The position numbers were made by a program, and so were the translations under genes. A stretch of DNA of 64,000 nt from Planctomycetota bacterium (GTDB lineage: Bacteria; Planctomycetota; JACQVV01; JASMLP01), in contig JASMLP010000101.1 of NCBI GenBank assembly GCA_030748635.1, forward strand, positions 39,155 to 103,154, in the 5' to 3' direction. Below are positions 37,076 to 45,434 of the stretch, in pieces. A model generated the notes under the pieces. That model did not search any database. It had not been told where the DNA came from and saw nothing but the letters and a program-made list of their open reading frames with translations. The number at the start of each line of letters is the position of its first letter. The first letter of the stretch is position 1.

Positions 37076-38059
37076 ATGGAGGAACCAGCCGGCGTTAAAG
37101 ACTTTTGTCGTATAGCTTTGGAGAAGGGGCTGGCCTCTCCAGACGAGGTCGAAGCGTGCGTTACCGATTACATGCGAGCGATTCGAGCGGGTAAAGAGAT
37201 CTCTCTCGGTCAACTCTTCATGGATCGTGAGTACCTGTCCCGGAGGGAGGTCATCGAAGTCATGAGGACTCTCTACCCCGACGACTGGCTGACCCCTACA
37301 CAAAGACGTGAAAGATCCGAAGAAGAGATTCCTTCCCCGAAATCTTCCCCCAAAAAGATCTCCCCACCGACCTCCACGAAAACCGTTCAACAAAAAGTCG
37401 CGCCTAGTCCGAGTGACGCAAAATCCTCCCGCCCGGCGGTTCGTCACTCAGCTCCTACCTCCAAACCAGACGACCGTTCTAAATTCTCCAACCCGCCGAC
37501 AAAAAAAACACCTCGCCCTACGATAGAGGAAGATCGAACCATCAAAAATCCCCCCTCACTGGGCAACCTTGCGGAAGTCGCTCGAAATCACAAATCTCTC
37601 ATGCGCCGTATCAACGTCATTTGCATCCTTCTGCCTTTCATGATCGCGGTGGGAATTTTCTTCGGCAATCTATCCATCCGCGGATGGGATACGATCCGGC
37701 TTCCCGCTCTTCCCAAAATCATCCTCGAGCGAGATCTCGAACCCTTGATCCAACTTGACGGTGTTCGCTGGGCCCACGACACTTCTAACAATCGGCTCTT
37801 CCTGCTCATCGAATATCGCAACCTGGACAGTCAAGCCCTCCCGCCTCGAATCGAAGCGGTCGGAGTCGCTCAAAAAAGGATCCTCGAACGGGTCACGGTT
37901 CGTTTGTATAACGACTTCAATTCCATCCGAAGCCTGGCCACCCGGCTGGACAGCAAATGGCTTCAACGGGGAGCTCTGATGGATCCAGAGAGGGGGTTTC
38001 TCTTGGTTGCATTTGTGGTTCCTCGAGAAATCGAATCGGTCATACTGCTCGGCTCTTGA
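37076..38059 (+). CDS. Membrane protein sharing the N-terminal domain of the neighbouring kinase
   Basis: 327 aa. Residues 1-65 form a helical domain (ALEKGLASPDEVEACVTDY, ISLGQLFMDREYLSRREVIEVM) clearly similar to the start of the kinase at 40553. A long basic, Pro/Ser/Lys-rich linker (75-175) follows, then one membrane helix (NVICILLPFMIAVGIFFG) and a C-terminal domain of about 120 residues that appears beta-rich and extracytoplasmic. No signal peptide; the N-terminal domain should be cytoplasmic. It has the kinase's first domain without the kinase. Function unknown. Confidence 0.65.
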   Translation: MEEPAGVKDFCRIALEKGLASPDEVEACVTDYMRAIRAGKEISLGQLFMDREYLSRREVIEVMRTLYPDDWLTPTQRRERSEEEIPSPKSSPKKISPPTSTKTVQQKVAPSPSDAKSSRPAVRHSAPTSKPDDRSKFSNPPTKKTPRPTIEEDRTIKNPPSLGNLAEVARNHKSLMRRINVICILLPFMIAVGIFFGNLSIRGWDTIRLPALPKIILERDLEPLIQLDGVRWAHDTSNNRLFLLIEYRNLDSQALPPRIEAVGVAQKRILERVTVRLYNDFNSIRSLATRLDSKWLQRGALMDPERGFLLVAFVVPREIESVILLGS

Positions 38060-38088
38060 CCTACTTTCCGATTCCCAACACCTATCCG

Positions 38089-39021
38089 CTATTCGGATAA
38101 AGAATCCGACCACTCGGTAAAAAAGGACCAGAAGGCGCTCCCTATGGGACCGGGGGATCGACGGCGATCTCGAACCAGAGAGAATGAACGTTCCATGGTC
38201 ACCCCCTCGATTTCGACAACTTGAATCGAACCGTTCTCCAATTCGCTGTCCACAGCTCTCCGGGAAACAAACCCTAAGCCGAGGCCCCGCTTGACCCCCT
38301 CGCGAACCGCCTCCGAAGAACTCAGCGTACAAGCCACTTTCAGATCCTTTTCCGGCACGACCCCCATGCCGGCCAACGCTTCCTCGACTCTCCCCTGAGT
38401 ACTTGACCCCTCTTGACGCATGATGAGCGGATATTTCTCAATTTCATCGATCGATATTTTTTCTTTCAAGGTCAATTTATGTCCCGCAGGCGCGACAAGG
38501 ACGATCCTATCTCGGATGCAAGGTTTCACTTCGAGGTGCGGCTTCATACGTGAATCTCCCACCACCGCCAATTCGATCTCTCCGGTCTCTAACAGTTCCA
38601 ACACCTTCTGGCTGGACCGTACCGTCAATCGGATCTGGGATTGACCATTGATTTCACGAAACCGAACCATCGCTAAGGGAATCAGGTAGGTGCCCGGTAT
38701 CGTACTGGCACCTATTTCAATATCTCCCACCAAAAGATCCTGACACGCATGGACCGCTGCTACAGCCTCTCGAGAGAGATTCACGATCTTGGTGGCATGC
38801 TCCTGGAGGACAGATCCCGCCGCCGTCGGCAAGATATCACCCGAAACCCGATCAAGAAGAGACACCCTAAACGTACGTTCTAACGCGCTTACATGGGCAC
38901 TTACAGTCGGCTGTGATAAACCCAACTTACGCCCGGCCTTCGAAAATGAATGACAATCGAGAACCGCGAGAAAAACCTCGAGTTTTCGGAGAGAAATATC
39001 CTGAATCACGGAGAGTTTCAT
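38089..39021 (-). CDS. LysR-family transcriptional regulator
   Basis: The winged helix-turn-helix (LEVFLAVLDCHSFSKAGRKLGLSQPTVSAHVSALE) and effector domain (GDIEIGASTIPGTYLIP..., VAPAGHKL, GLGLGFVSR) mark a CysL-like LysR regulator. The frame opens at 39081, but the first 20 residues (MGVYRCPGTGT...) run through a near-palindrome in the promoter region, so the ATG at 39021 (MKLSVIQDIS) is the likely start. It diverges from glyA with the palindrome between them, so it may control glyA and itself. The effector is unknown. Confidence 0.88.
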   Translation of the reverse strand: MKLSVIQDISLRKLEVFLAVLDCHSFSKAGRKLGLSQPTVSAHVSALERTFRVSLLDRVSGDILPTAAGSVLQEHATKIVNLSREAVAAVHACQDLLVGDIEIGASTIPGTYLIPLAMVRFREINGQSQIRLTVRSSQKVLELLETGEIELAVVGDSRMKPHLEVKPCIRDRIVLVAPAGHKLTLKEKISIDEIEKYPLIMRQEGSSTQGRVEEALAGMGVVPEKDLKVACTLSSSEAVREGVKRGLGLGFVSRRAVDSELENGSIQVVEIEGVTMERSFSLVRDRRRSPGPIGSAFWSFFTEWSDSLSE

Positions 39022-39047
39022 GCCGTTTGAGAATCCCCCGCATTGAC

Positions 39048-39076
39048 TTGTTCCGGTGCCCGGACACCGGTACACT
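39048..39076 (+). promoter_or_regulatory. Predicted glyA promoter with an 18-bp near-palindrome in its spacer
   Basis: TTGTTC (39048-39053) and TACACT (39071-39076) are 17 nt apart. The spacer contains an 18-bp inverted repeat (39053-39070), CCGGTG near the left and CACCGG near the right, matching at 16 of 18 positions. It sits between the lysR start and glyA, so it is a candidate operator. Confidence 0.45.
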
Positions 39077-39154
39077 CCCATACTTGCAACTCGACTCCGA
39101 TCATTTCAACAGAAGTGATCCATTCACTATCGCATATATTCTGAGATTCCCACA

Positions 39155-40441
39155 GTGACCGCCGAAAGCTTAACAGGATTGGACATCTCGCTCGATCAGG
39201 TAGACCCTGAGATTTTTCAGATTTTACGCGAAGAACAAGAGCGGCAAGAAAGCAGCATCGTTCTCATCCCCTCCGAAAATTACGCGCCCCTTTCTGTTCT
39301 GGAAGCGTCTGCGAGCGTCCTGGCTAACAAGTACGCGGAAGGTTACGGCGATAACAGGTACTACAACGGTTGCCGTAACGCCTGCAAAGTGGAGTCGATT
39401 GCCATCGAACGCGCCTGCTCGCTCTTTGGAGCCGAACACGCCAATGTTCAGCCACACGCCGGCGCTCAGGCCAACCTGGCCATCTACTATGCATTGCTGG
39501 AACAAGGTGATCGAGTTCTTGCGATGAATCTCGACCATGGGGGGCATCTTACTCACGGTCAGAAGATCAATTACTCCGGTCGTTGGTATGAGATCGGAGC
39601 CTACGGAGTCGATCCCGATACGGGGCGTATTGACATGGACGCCGTAGAATCCTTGGCACTCGAATTCCAGCCACGAATGATTATTGCTGGCGCAAGTGCC
39701 TACCCGAGAACCGTCGATTTTGAACGGTTTCGTTCCATCGCTGATCAGGTAGGAGCTTACCTCCTGGCGGATATCAGCCATATAGCCGGCCTCATTGCTG
39801 CCGAGGTTCACCCCAGTCCAGTTCCATTCGCCGATGTGGTTACCAGCACCACCCACAAAACTCTCCGGGGTCCTCGCGGAGCCGTGATCTTGTGCAAAAA
39901 GGAACTCGCACGTCGTATCGACCGGGCTGTTTTTCCTGGAATTCAGTCGGGCCCTCTCATGCATGTCATCGCCGCCAAAGCGGTCGCTTTTCTGGAAGCG
40001 GCTACCGAACGATTTCGAACGACTCAGAAGCAGACGGTCGCCAACGCGACTCATCTGGCCCATGCGCTGATTGAACACGGTTTCGATCTAGTCTCCGGCG
40101 GTACCGACAATCACCTCATGCTGGTGGACCTGAACCGTAGCGGTCGGACGGGCGCCGAAGCAGCGGACCTACTCGAAGAATCTGGGATTGTTGTCAACAA
40201 GAATCCGATTCCCTTCGATACCCGATCACCCCGCATTACCAGCGGCATTCGTCCCGGCACTCCAGCCGTGACCAGTCGCGGAATGGGAGCGGCCGATATG
40301 CGGCAGATTGCTCAGTGGATGCATTCCGCGCTATCTCCCGCCTCCTCTCCAGATCTTCGCCTCGAGATCCGTGAAGAAATCCGGACTCACTGCCAGAAAT
40401 TCCCTGTTTACGGGCCCCTGCCGGACTCCAAGTTCCGCTGA
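39155..40441 (+). CDS. glyA: Serine hydroxymethyltransferase
   Basis: PLP enzyme interconverting serine and glycine with tetrahydrofolate, the main source of one-carbon units. The PLP lysine is Lys235 in TSTTHKTLRGPRG. The family blocks IVLIPSENYAP, KYAEGYGDNRYYNGC, PHAGAQANLA, VDFERFR and MLVDL are present. The GTG at 39155 is the start; at 428 aa it is normal. It diverges from a LysR regulator and is followed by a separate kinase gene. Confidence 0.96.
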   Translation: MTAESLTGLDISLDQVDPEIFQILREEQERQESSIVLIPSENYAPLSVLEASASVLANKYAEGYGDNRYYNGCRNACKVESIAIERACSLFGAEHANVQPHAGAQANLAIYYALLEQGDRVLAMNLDHGGHLTHGQKINYSGRWYEIGAYGVDPDTGRIDMDAVESLALEFQPRMIIAGASAYPRTVDFERFRSIADQVGAYLLADISHIAGLIAAEVHPSPVPFADVVTSTTHKTLRGPRGAVILCKKELARRIDRAVFPGIQSGPLMHVIAAKAVAFLEAATERFRTTQKQTVANATHLAHALIEHGFDLVSGGTDNHLMLVDLNRSGRTGAEAADLLEESGIVVNKNPIPFDTRSPRITSGIRPGTPAVTSRGMGAADMRQIAQWMHSALSPASSPDLRLEIREEIRTHCQKFPVYGPLPDSKFR

Positions 40442-40552
40442 CAAGAACCCCGATCCATCGTAACTTCCAACTCCTGGGATCCATTCTCTCGGAGAATACG
40501 TAAGATAGACTTGTTCGGTTTCAGGGTTGTCCATGTCCATTACACGCGTTGA

Positions 40553-42379
40553 ATGATGAATAAAGACTTCGAAGAATATCTACATGAAGCCGTCATTCAA
40601 AAGGGGTGGATAACCCCAGAAAAGCTGAAAGAGTGTGTCCGCTCGGTTGAACGCGCCCAGGAAGAAGGCAAAACGGTACAACTTTCCAATATCCTCCTTT
40701 CCCAGGGGTTATTGAGTGGATCTCAAGTTCAAACGCTGCTGACAGAGTCTTCGAAGCCGACCCCCGCTGCGCCCGCGACCTCCGATCCGCCCGCTGCACC
40801 CGCTGCGCCCACAACCCCCGCTGCACCCGCGACCCAGCCGCCCGAGCCTTCAGCCCTTCCCGACGCCTCCGCTGGCACGGAAGCGATCAAGCCCACCATA
40901 CAGCTCCAGTGCAAGTGTGGTAAACATTTTACGATCCGAGGAACCCCTCCCGGCGGACGATTTCGTTGCAATCAATGCCAACAGTTTATCGACGTCCCTG
41001 ACGCGCCCCAGGATTCCACCCCCTCCTTCGCTGAGCTTGAGGCCAAAAAAGCCGCGGAGTCGGCTCAGAAAGAAGCTCAGGAACTTGCCGTAGCGGTAGC
41101 CAACACGACCCGAATCCGTCGGACCCCCGAACTTCAAAAACGGCAGGCTGAACTCAAGAGAAAGTCCCTCGGTGATGACAACAATCTCGTAGGACGCCAA
41201 CTAGGGCAGGTCCACATCCGCCGAGTCATCGGTCGAGGAGGGATGGGGGTGGTGTATGGGGGGGACCACGCGCTGCTGGAACGAGAAGTCGCAGTCAAGG
41301 TGTTAAGTCGAGCTCATGCCCAGGAGGAAAAGCATATCCAGCGATTTTTCCGTGAAGGCCGAGCTGCGTGCAAAATCGAACATCCCAACCTCATCAAAAT
41401 CCACGACCTCAATCGAGAGGGTTCCTTCTGCTACATCGTGATGGAACTCATTGAAGGCGCATCACTCGACAAGATTGTTGAAACCCAGGGGCCCCTCACG
41501 AACGAACGCTCCAGTAGCATTATCCGCACCATTGCCGAGGTCATGGCCAAGATCCACTCCCAGAACGTGGTACACCGGGATCTAAAGCCATCCAACATCA
41601 TGGTCACCAAGCAAGGACACGTGAAATTGACCGACTTTGGTCTGGCTCGTATTTTCGATGAGGAGAGCAATCTCACCCGTACCGGCCAGATCCTGGGTAC
41701 ACCGCATTTCATGAGCCCAGAGCAGGGAGAAGGTGTGGTGGTAGATCACCGCTCCGACATCTACAGCCTGGGGGTTACCTGGTACTTTTTTCTCACCGGT
41801 AAAAAGCCGTTCATGGGGGAGACTCCCATCGCCATCATGATCAGCCATATTCGAGAAACCCCGACTCCTGTCCATGAAATCGTTTCGAACATCCCTCAAT
41901 CCACCTCCAAGTTAGTCGACCGCATGATGGCCAAAAAGCCGACAGATCGGCCACCGACCATGGCCGAAGTGGTGGCTGCCATCGATCGCCTGAGCGCCTC
42001 TCCAGGCAAAACCCTCAGCCAGAGTTCCGGCAATCTACCCTCCCGAGCTCGTCGGGTGAGTAGTCGGTCACAAGCGAACCTTTCTTCAGCCGCCATACGC
42101 CGTCGTAGATCGCGATCTCAGGGAAACCTTCCCGCCCAGAAAGGCCGAAACCTCAAAGCCCGCTCCAACCCGAACCTGAAAACCGTACCCTCTGATCGAA
42201 AAGCTCAGCCCCGCAGAAAATCTTCCGGACAAATACCCGTACGAGGCAAAACCCGAGGTTCAGGCGACAGAAATCCGACCCTCGGTCAACGAAACACTTC
42301 CGAAGACAGCCTCCTCATCCCCTCCATCGTAACCTTGCTTTTTGTCCTGGCGGGGATCGCCTTGCTTCTTGCTCGCTAA
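40553..42379 (+). CDS. Tail-anchored Ser/Thr protein kinase with zinc ribbon
   Basis: Order: N-terminal helical domain (1-65) shared with the protein at 37076; an Ala/Pro-rich low-complexity linker (70-105); a zinc ribbon (CKCGKHF...CNQCQQF, about 122-145); a Hanks-type kinase with GRGGMGVVYGG, Lys249, HRDLKPSN (Asp343), DFG and GTPHFMSPEQ; a basic Ser/Arg-rich tail with five or more SxxNL-type repeats (about 480-580); and a C-terminal membrane helix (IPSIVTLLFVLAGIALLLAR) that would anchor the whole protein on the cytoplasmic side. All catalytic residues are intact. It converges on the aldolase gene with a 4-bp overlap. Confidence 0.88.
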   Translation: MMNKDFEEYLHEAVIQKGWITPEKLKECVRSVERAQEEGKTVQLSNILLSQGLLSGSQVQTLLTESSKPTPAAPATSDPPAAPAAPTTPAAPATQPPEPSALPDASAGTEAIKPTIQLQCKCGKHFTIRGTPPGGRFRCNQCQQFIDVPDAPQDSTPSFAELEAKKAAESAQKEAQELAVAVANTTRIRRTPELQKRQAELKRKSLGDDNNLVGRQLGQVHIRRVIGRGGMGVVYGGDHALLEREVAVKVLSRAHAQEEKHIQRFFREGRAACKIEHPNLIKIHDLNREGSFCYIVMELIEGASLDKIVETQGPLTNERSSSIIRTIAEVMAKIHSQNVVHRDLKPSNIMVTKQGHVKLTDFGLARIFDEESNLTRTGQILGTPHFMSPEQGEGVVVDHRSDIYSLGVTWYFFLTGKKPFMGETPIAIMISHIRETPTPVHEIVSNIPQSTSKLVDRMMAKKPTDRPPTMAEVVAAIDRLSASPGKTLSQSSGNLPSRARRVSSRSQANLSSAAIRRRRSRSQGNLPAQKGRNLKARSNPNLKTVPSDRKAQPRRKSSGQIPVRGKTRGSGDRNPTLGQRNTSEDSLLIPSIVTLLFVLAGIALLLAR

Positions 42380-43122
42380 AGGGAAGAGACCGCCCCCGGT
42401 GGGGGAACTATGCACGTGGCGCTGGGTAGCAAACAAGCCCCACAATCGTTGCAACCGGGTACCTCTGGTGGGATTTCACCCTTCGACCTTTTGATGGCCA
42501 GCAATTCTTCGATTTCCTGTCGGCTCAAATTTTTCAGTTCCTTACCGCCCAGGCCGATCGCCAGGCTCGTGATCTGGGCGGCACGTTCCATTCGCTCCAG
42601 CCTGAAAAGCGCCTCCCTCAAAGTCGGACCGACCGTCAATGATCCGTGTCGATCGAGGACGAATGCGTTACCAAAAGCGAGTTCTTTGGCCACGATCTGA
42701 ACACCGGTATCCGAAGAGGGAGCGAAATATTCAGCGGTTCGGATATTTCCCAGATCGAGAACCGTTTCCGGTAAGAGACATCCAGCCAGAGTCAAACCGG
42801 CCAGGCTAAAAGCTATGCAGTGGGGAGGATGCGCATGGACAACCGCCTGAATATCTGATCGCGCTCGATAAGCTGCCAGATGCATGGGCATTTCAGAAGA
42901 CGGTGAGAGGAGATTTCCCGGGAAGACCCTACCATCCAGATGAATTTTACAAAGATCTTCCGGACCCATTTCGCCTAAAGATCGACCTGAGGGAGTAATC
43001 AAAATGATATCACCAGGGAGGCGAATACTGAGGTTTCCGTCAGTTGCAACTACTAATTGCCTATCCTGCAGGAATCGTCCCGCATCCATGATTTCCCGGA
43101 TCCCGTCCCCTTCGGTCCTCAT
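42376..43122 (-). CDS. Class II aldolase/adducin-family protein with Cys-rich tail
   Basis: Fold of L-fuculose-phosphate aldolase and ribulose-5-phosphate epimerase, which act on sugar phosphates with a divalent metal. Metal ligands are present: HAHPPH, RHGS in place of NHG, and the Glu in SEMPMH. Residues 1-215 cover the family. The last 35 residues add CNDCGACLLPSATC, a Cys-rich motif not normal for this family. It is translationally coupled to the isochorismatase-like gene upstream (4-bp ATGA overlap), so the two may share a pathway. The sugar is unknown. Confidence 0.82.
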   Translation of the reverse strand: MRTEGDGIREIMDAGRFLQDRQLVVATDGNLSIRLPGDIILITPSGRSLGEMGPEDLCKIHLDGRVFPGNLLSPSSEMPMHLAAYRARSDIQAVVHAHPPHCIAFSLAGLTLAGCLLPETVLDLGNIRTAEYFAPSSDTGVQIVAKELAFGNAFVLDRHGSLTVGPTLREALFRLERMERAAQITSLAIGLGGKELKNLSRQEIEELLAIKRSKGEIPPEVPGCNDCGACLLPSATCIVPPPGAVSSL

Positions 43123-43733
43123 AACAACGCACTTTCATTCAACGATTCGTCCGCATCCATCAGTTGACGGTCCTTGGACTTGATGAACTCCTGAATGGGG
43201 CGAAATCGGGGATCGTCGCCGCGCTGCAACCACCCGAAAAGAAGGGTTTCCACGGTTGTAAGCCAAGCCCCACATTCCTTGGCCTGATCGCACCCGACAC
43301 GGTAATCCGAAGCATGTCGACTCGTCACCGCATCCACTGGGAGATGGACATCGAAACCCGCACCGACCAGATCTCTCGCGGTCTGCAAAACGCAAATGTG
43401 TGATTCGATACCGCTAAGAATGACCTGACGCCGAGATGAACTGCCAAGCAAGGATTCACGAAACGATTTCGTTCCCCACGCCGAGAAATGGACCTTTTCG
43501 ATCACCGGCGCTTCCGGGTCGATTAGCCCCTTCAAATGCTCCAGCGTGGATCCCAGTCCCTTGGGATACTGTTCCGTGACCAAAATCGGCACTTCAAGAA
43601 CCCGACATGCACGCAGTAGACATTCAAGGTGGAGCAGGAATCGCCTCTTCTGCCACAAGGGAGGGACCAGTTTCTCCTGCACATCGACAAGAATGAGCGT
43701 CGAATCTTGAACTCGGCTTTTGACAGCATTCAC
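43119..43733 (-). CDS. Isochorismatase-family cysteine hydrolase
   Basis: 204 aa with the expected catalytic triad: Asp17 (LILVDVQE), Lys80 (VIEKVHFSAW) and Cys114 (SGIESHICVLQT). Members hydrolyse amides such as nicotinamide or N-carbamoyl compounds, or isochorismate; the substrate cannot be told. Its stop overlaps the start of the aldolase gene. No signal peptide. Confidence 0.85.
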   Translation of the reverse strand: MNAVKSRVQDSTLILVDVQEKLVPPLWQKRRFLLHLECLLRACRVLEVPILVTEQYPKGLGSTLEHLKGLIDPEAPVIEKVHFSAWGTKSFRESLLGSSSRRQVILSGIESHICVLQTARDLVGAGFDVHLPVDAVTSRHASDYRVGCDQAKECGAWLTTVETLLFGWLQRGDDPRFRPIQEFIKSKDRQLMDADESLNESALL

Positions 43734-43778
43734 AACTGGAAGGTCCCGGCTAACGGATCCAAAGTGCCCACCCTGAAA

Positions 43779-44219
43779 TCAGGCTCGGGTCGTTGAAATG
43801 GGATCCGGAAGGCATGTCTTATTCGAGACGCATTCAGCGATCGTAGTCCCCATCAAAACTTCCAGCATGGCTTCCTGCGCTCGGGCGAAAACCGTTTGCA
43901 GGTGACACGAACCACCGAGATGGCAGATGTCCTCGAAAGTGACACAACTGAAAACGGTGGGGGGACCGTCGATCTGCTCCACGATCTCTCCAATGGTTAT
44001 AACGTCGGCCGACTTATTCAACAAATAGCCGCCATGGATACCCCGGTAACTCCGAAGATACCCCTGAGCGCACAGAGCGTGCAGGATTTTGGAAAGCAAA
44101 GCGGAAGGGATCTTCTGCACCTCGGCGATCTGCCGCAAGGGGATCGGTTCTTTTCCACTCTTCATGGCCAAGAAGAGCAGCGCCCTCAGCGCGTAATCAC
44201 AGCTTTTGGATATCAGCAC
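43779..44219 (-). CDS. Rrf2-family iron-sulfur transcriptional regulator
   Basis: The winged-helix start (ISKSCDYALRALLFLA) and RQIAEVQKIPSALLSKILHAL, GYLRSYRGIHGGYLL define the Rrf2/IscR/NsrR family. Three Cys in FSCVTFEDICHLGGSC (spacing C-x6-C-x5-C) are placed to bind an Fe-S cluster. The open frame reaches 44420, but the first 67 residues overlap the divergent gene's control region and have no family character. The GTG at 44219 gives 146 aa, the normal size. It may sense iron, nitric oxide or redox state. Confidence 0.88.
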   Translation of the reverse strand: MLISKSCDYALRALLFLAMKSGKEPIPLRQIAEVQKIPSALLSKILHALCAQGYLRSYRGIHGGYLLNKSADVITIGEIVEQIDGPPTVFSCVTFEDICHLGGSCHLQTVFARAQEAMLEVLMGTTIAECVSNKTCLPDPISTTRA

Positions 44220-44283
44220 GCAAAAAGTTCCGATCTGAGTAGGGATGGACTTTGAACTCTGGAAGCCCCATCTAAGTGTAGGT

Positions 44284-44312
44284 ATAGTATCACGTTTACG
44301 AAAACGTATCAA
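44284..44312 (-). promoter_or_regulatory. Predicted rrf2 promoter with a palindrome between -35 and -10
   Basis: On the minus strand TTGATA (44307-44312), 17-nt spacer, TACTAT (44284-44289). The spacer contains a 6-bp inverted repeat ACGTTT/AAACGT (44292-44307) around ACGA. That position would let a bound regulator block RNA polymerase, suggesting autorepression. Confidence 0.55.
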
Positions 44313-44376
44313 ACGCGTCTCTAGCCCTAAAAGGTCTTGTTGACATGTTTTGCAGGCCCCAATCGAGGTAATCCCA

Positions 44377-45180
44377 ATGGATCTGATCGATCCCCATGTA
44401 CACATGATTTCCAGGACCACTGACGATTACGAAGCGATGGCTATCGCAGGAATTCGCGCCGTAATCGAACCCGCTTTTTGGTTGGGACAACCCCGAACTC
44501 ATCCAGGCACTTTTTACGATTACTACGACATGATCACGGATTGGGAGCCCAAGCGAGCGGCCAACTTCGGGATTCATCATTATTGCTGCATCGGGATGAA
44601 TCCCAGAGAGTCCAACAACGTCCCTCTAGCAAAAGAGGTACTCGCTGAACTCCCGCGTTTCCTCGACCGACCGAATGTCGTTGCGGTAGGGGAAATCGGT
44701 TTCGATGATATCACCGACGCCGAAGAGGATTCGATTCGCCGTCAGATGGAAATTGCGGTCGAACACGATCTCCCCATCATGGTCCACACACCCCACATCA
44801 ACAAAGCCCGCGGTACGGAAAGGACCCTCAAGATCGTGGAGTCTCTCGGCCTGGACCAGGAAAAGGTATTAATCGACCACAACACGGAAGAAACCATCGA
44901 GATGGTCAAGTCGACCGACTGCTGGGCTGGACATACCGTCTATAACATCACCAAGCTTTCACCGGAACGCGCCGTCAATATTTTTGAAGAATACGGAACC
45001 GAAAAGATGCTCGTCAACTCTTCATCCGACTGGGGGCCCTCCGACCCACTGAACGTTCCACGCACCGTTCATGAGATGCGTCGCCGAGGCATCGACGACA
45101 CCCTGATCCGACAACTCGTATGGAAGAATCCGATCGCATTTTTCGGAAAATCCGGTCGGCTCGACTCTTCACTTCAATGA
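44377..45180 (+). CDS. TatD-like metal-dependent hydrolase (EboB-like)
   Basis: A TIM-barrel hydrolase. Metal ligands are visible: DPHVH near the N-terminus, GEIGFD, MVHTPH, LIDHNTEET and SSSDWG. The ordered blocks MISRTTDDYEAM, AVIEPAFWLGQ and the terminal WKNPIAFFG resemble EboB proteins, but the other ebo genes are not beside it. The ATG at 44377 is the likely start (MDLIDPHVHM). Its stop overlaps the start of moaD by 4 bp. The substrate is unknown. Confidence 0.8.
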   Translation: MDLIDPHVHMISRTTDDYEAMAIAGIRAVIEPAFWLGQPRTHPGTFYDYYDMITDWEPKRAANFGIHHYCCIGMNPRESNNVPLAKEVLAELPRFLDRPNVVAVGEIGFDDITDAEEDSIRRQMEIAVEHDLPIMVHTPHINKARGTERTLKIVESLGLDQEKVLIDHNTEETIEMVKSTDCWAGHTVYNITKLSPERAVNIFEEYGTEKMLVNSSSDWGPSDPLNVPRTVHEMRRRGIDDTLIRQLVWKNPIAFFGKSGRLDSSLQ

Positions 45181-45434
45181 GGGTTCGCATTCGGATCTTT
45201 GCCTCGGCCCGGGAGATCCTGGGCAAAGACGATCTCGAGCTCGAACTCCCTGATGACGCCTCGGTCGCCACGCTCCGAGAGACGATGGCTCTGGAATTTC
45301 CCGCCCTCAAGCGCTCTCTCTCCTCTTGTAGATTCGCCGTTGACCTCGAATTCGCCCCCGAAAACACCCCGCTTTCTACCGACTCGGACATCGCCCTCAT
45401 ACCCCCTGTCTCCGGGGGTTCGTCTTCCCCATGA
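45177..45434 (+). CDS. moaD: Molybdopterin synthase small subunit
   Basis: An 85-aa ubiquitin-like protein (MRVRIRIFASAREILG... to PVSGG). MoaD carries sulfur as a thiocarboxylate on its final glycine for molybdenum cofactor synthesis. Here four residues (SSSP) follow the Gly-Gly, so the glycine is not the encoded C-terminus. The start overlaps the previous stop (ATGA) and the stop overlaps moaE (ATGA). The frame is open back to 45120 but those residues do not fit. Confidence 0.88.
   Translation: MRVRIRIFASAREILGKDDLELELPDDASVATLRETMALEFPALKRSLSSCRFAVDLEFAPENTPLSTDSDIALIPPVSGGSSSP

Noticed and set aside
39080..39160. Glycine riboswitch ahead of glyA
   Set aside because: The leader is about 70 nt and shows none of the expected paired domains; the palindrome in the promoter is a simpler explanation.
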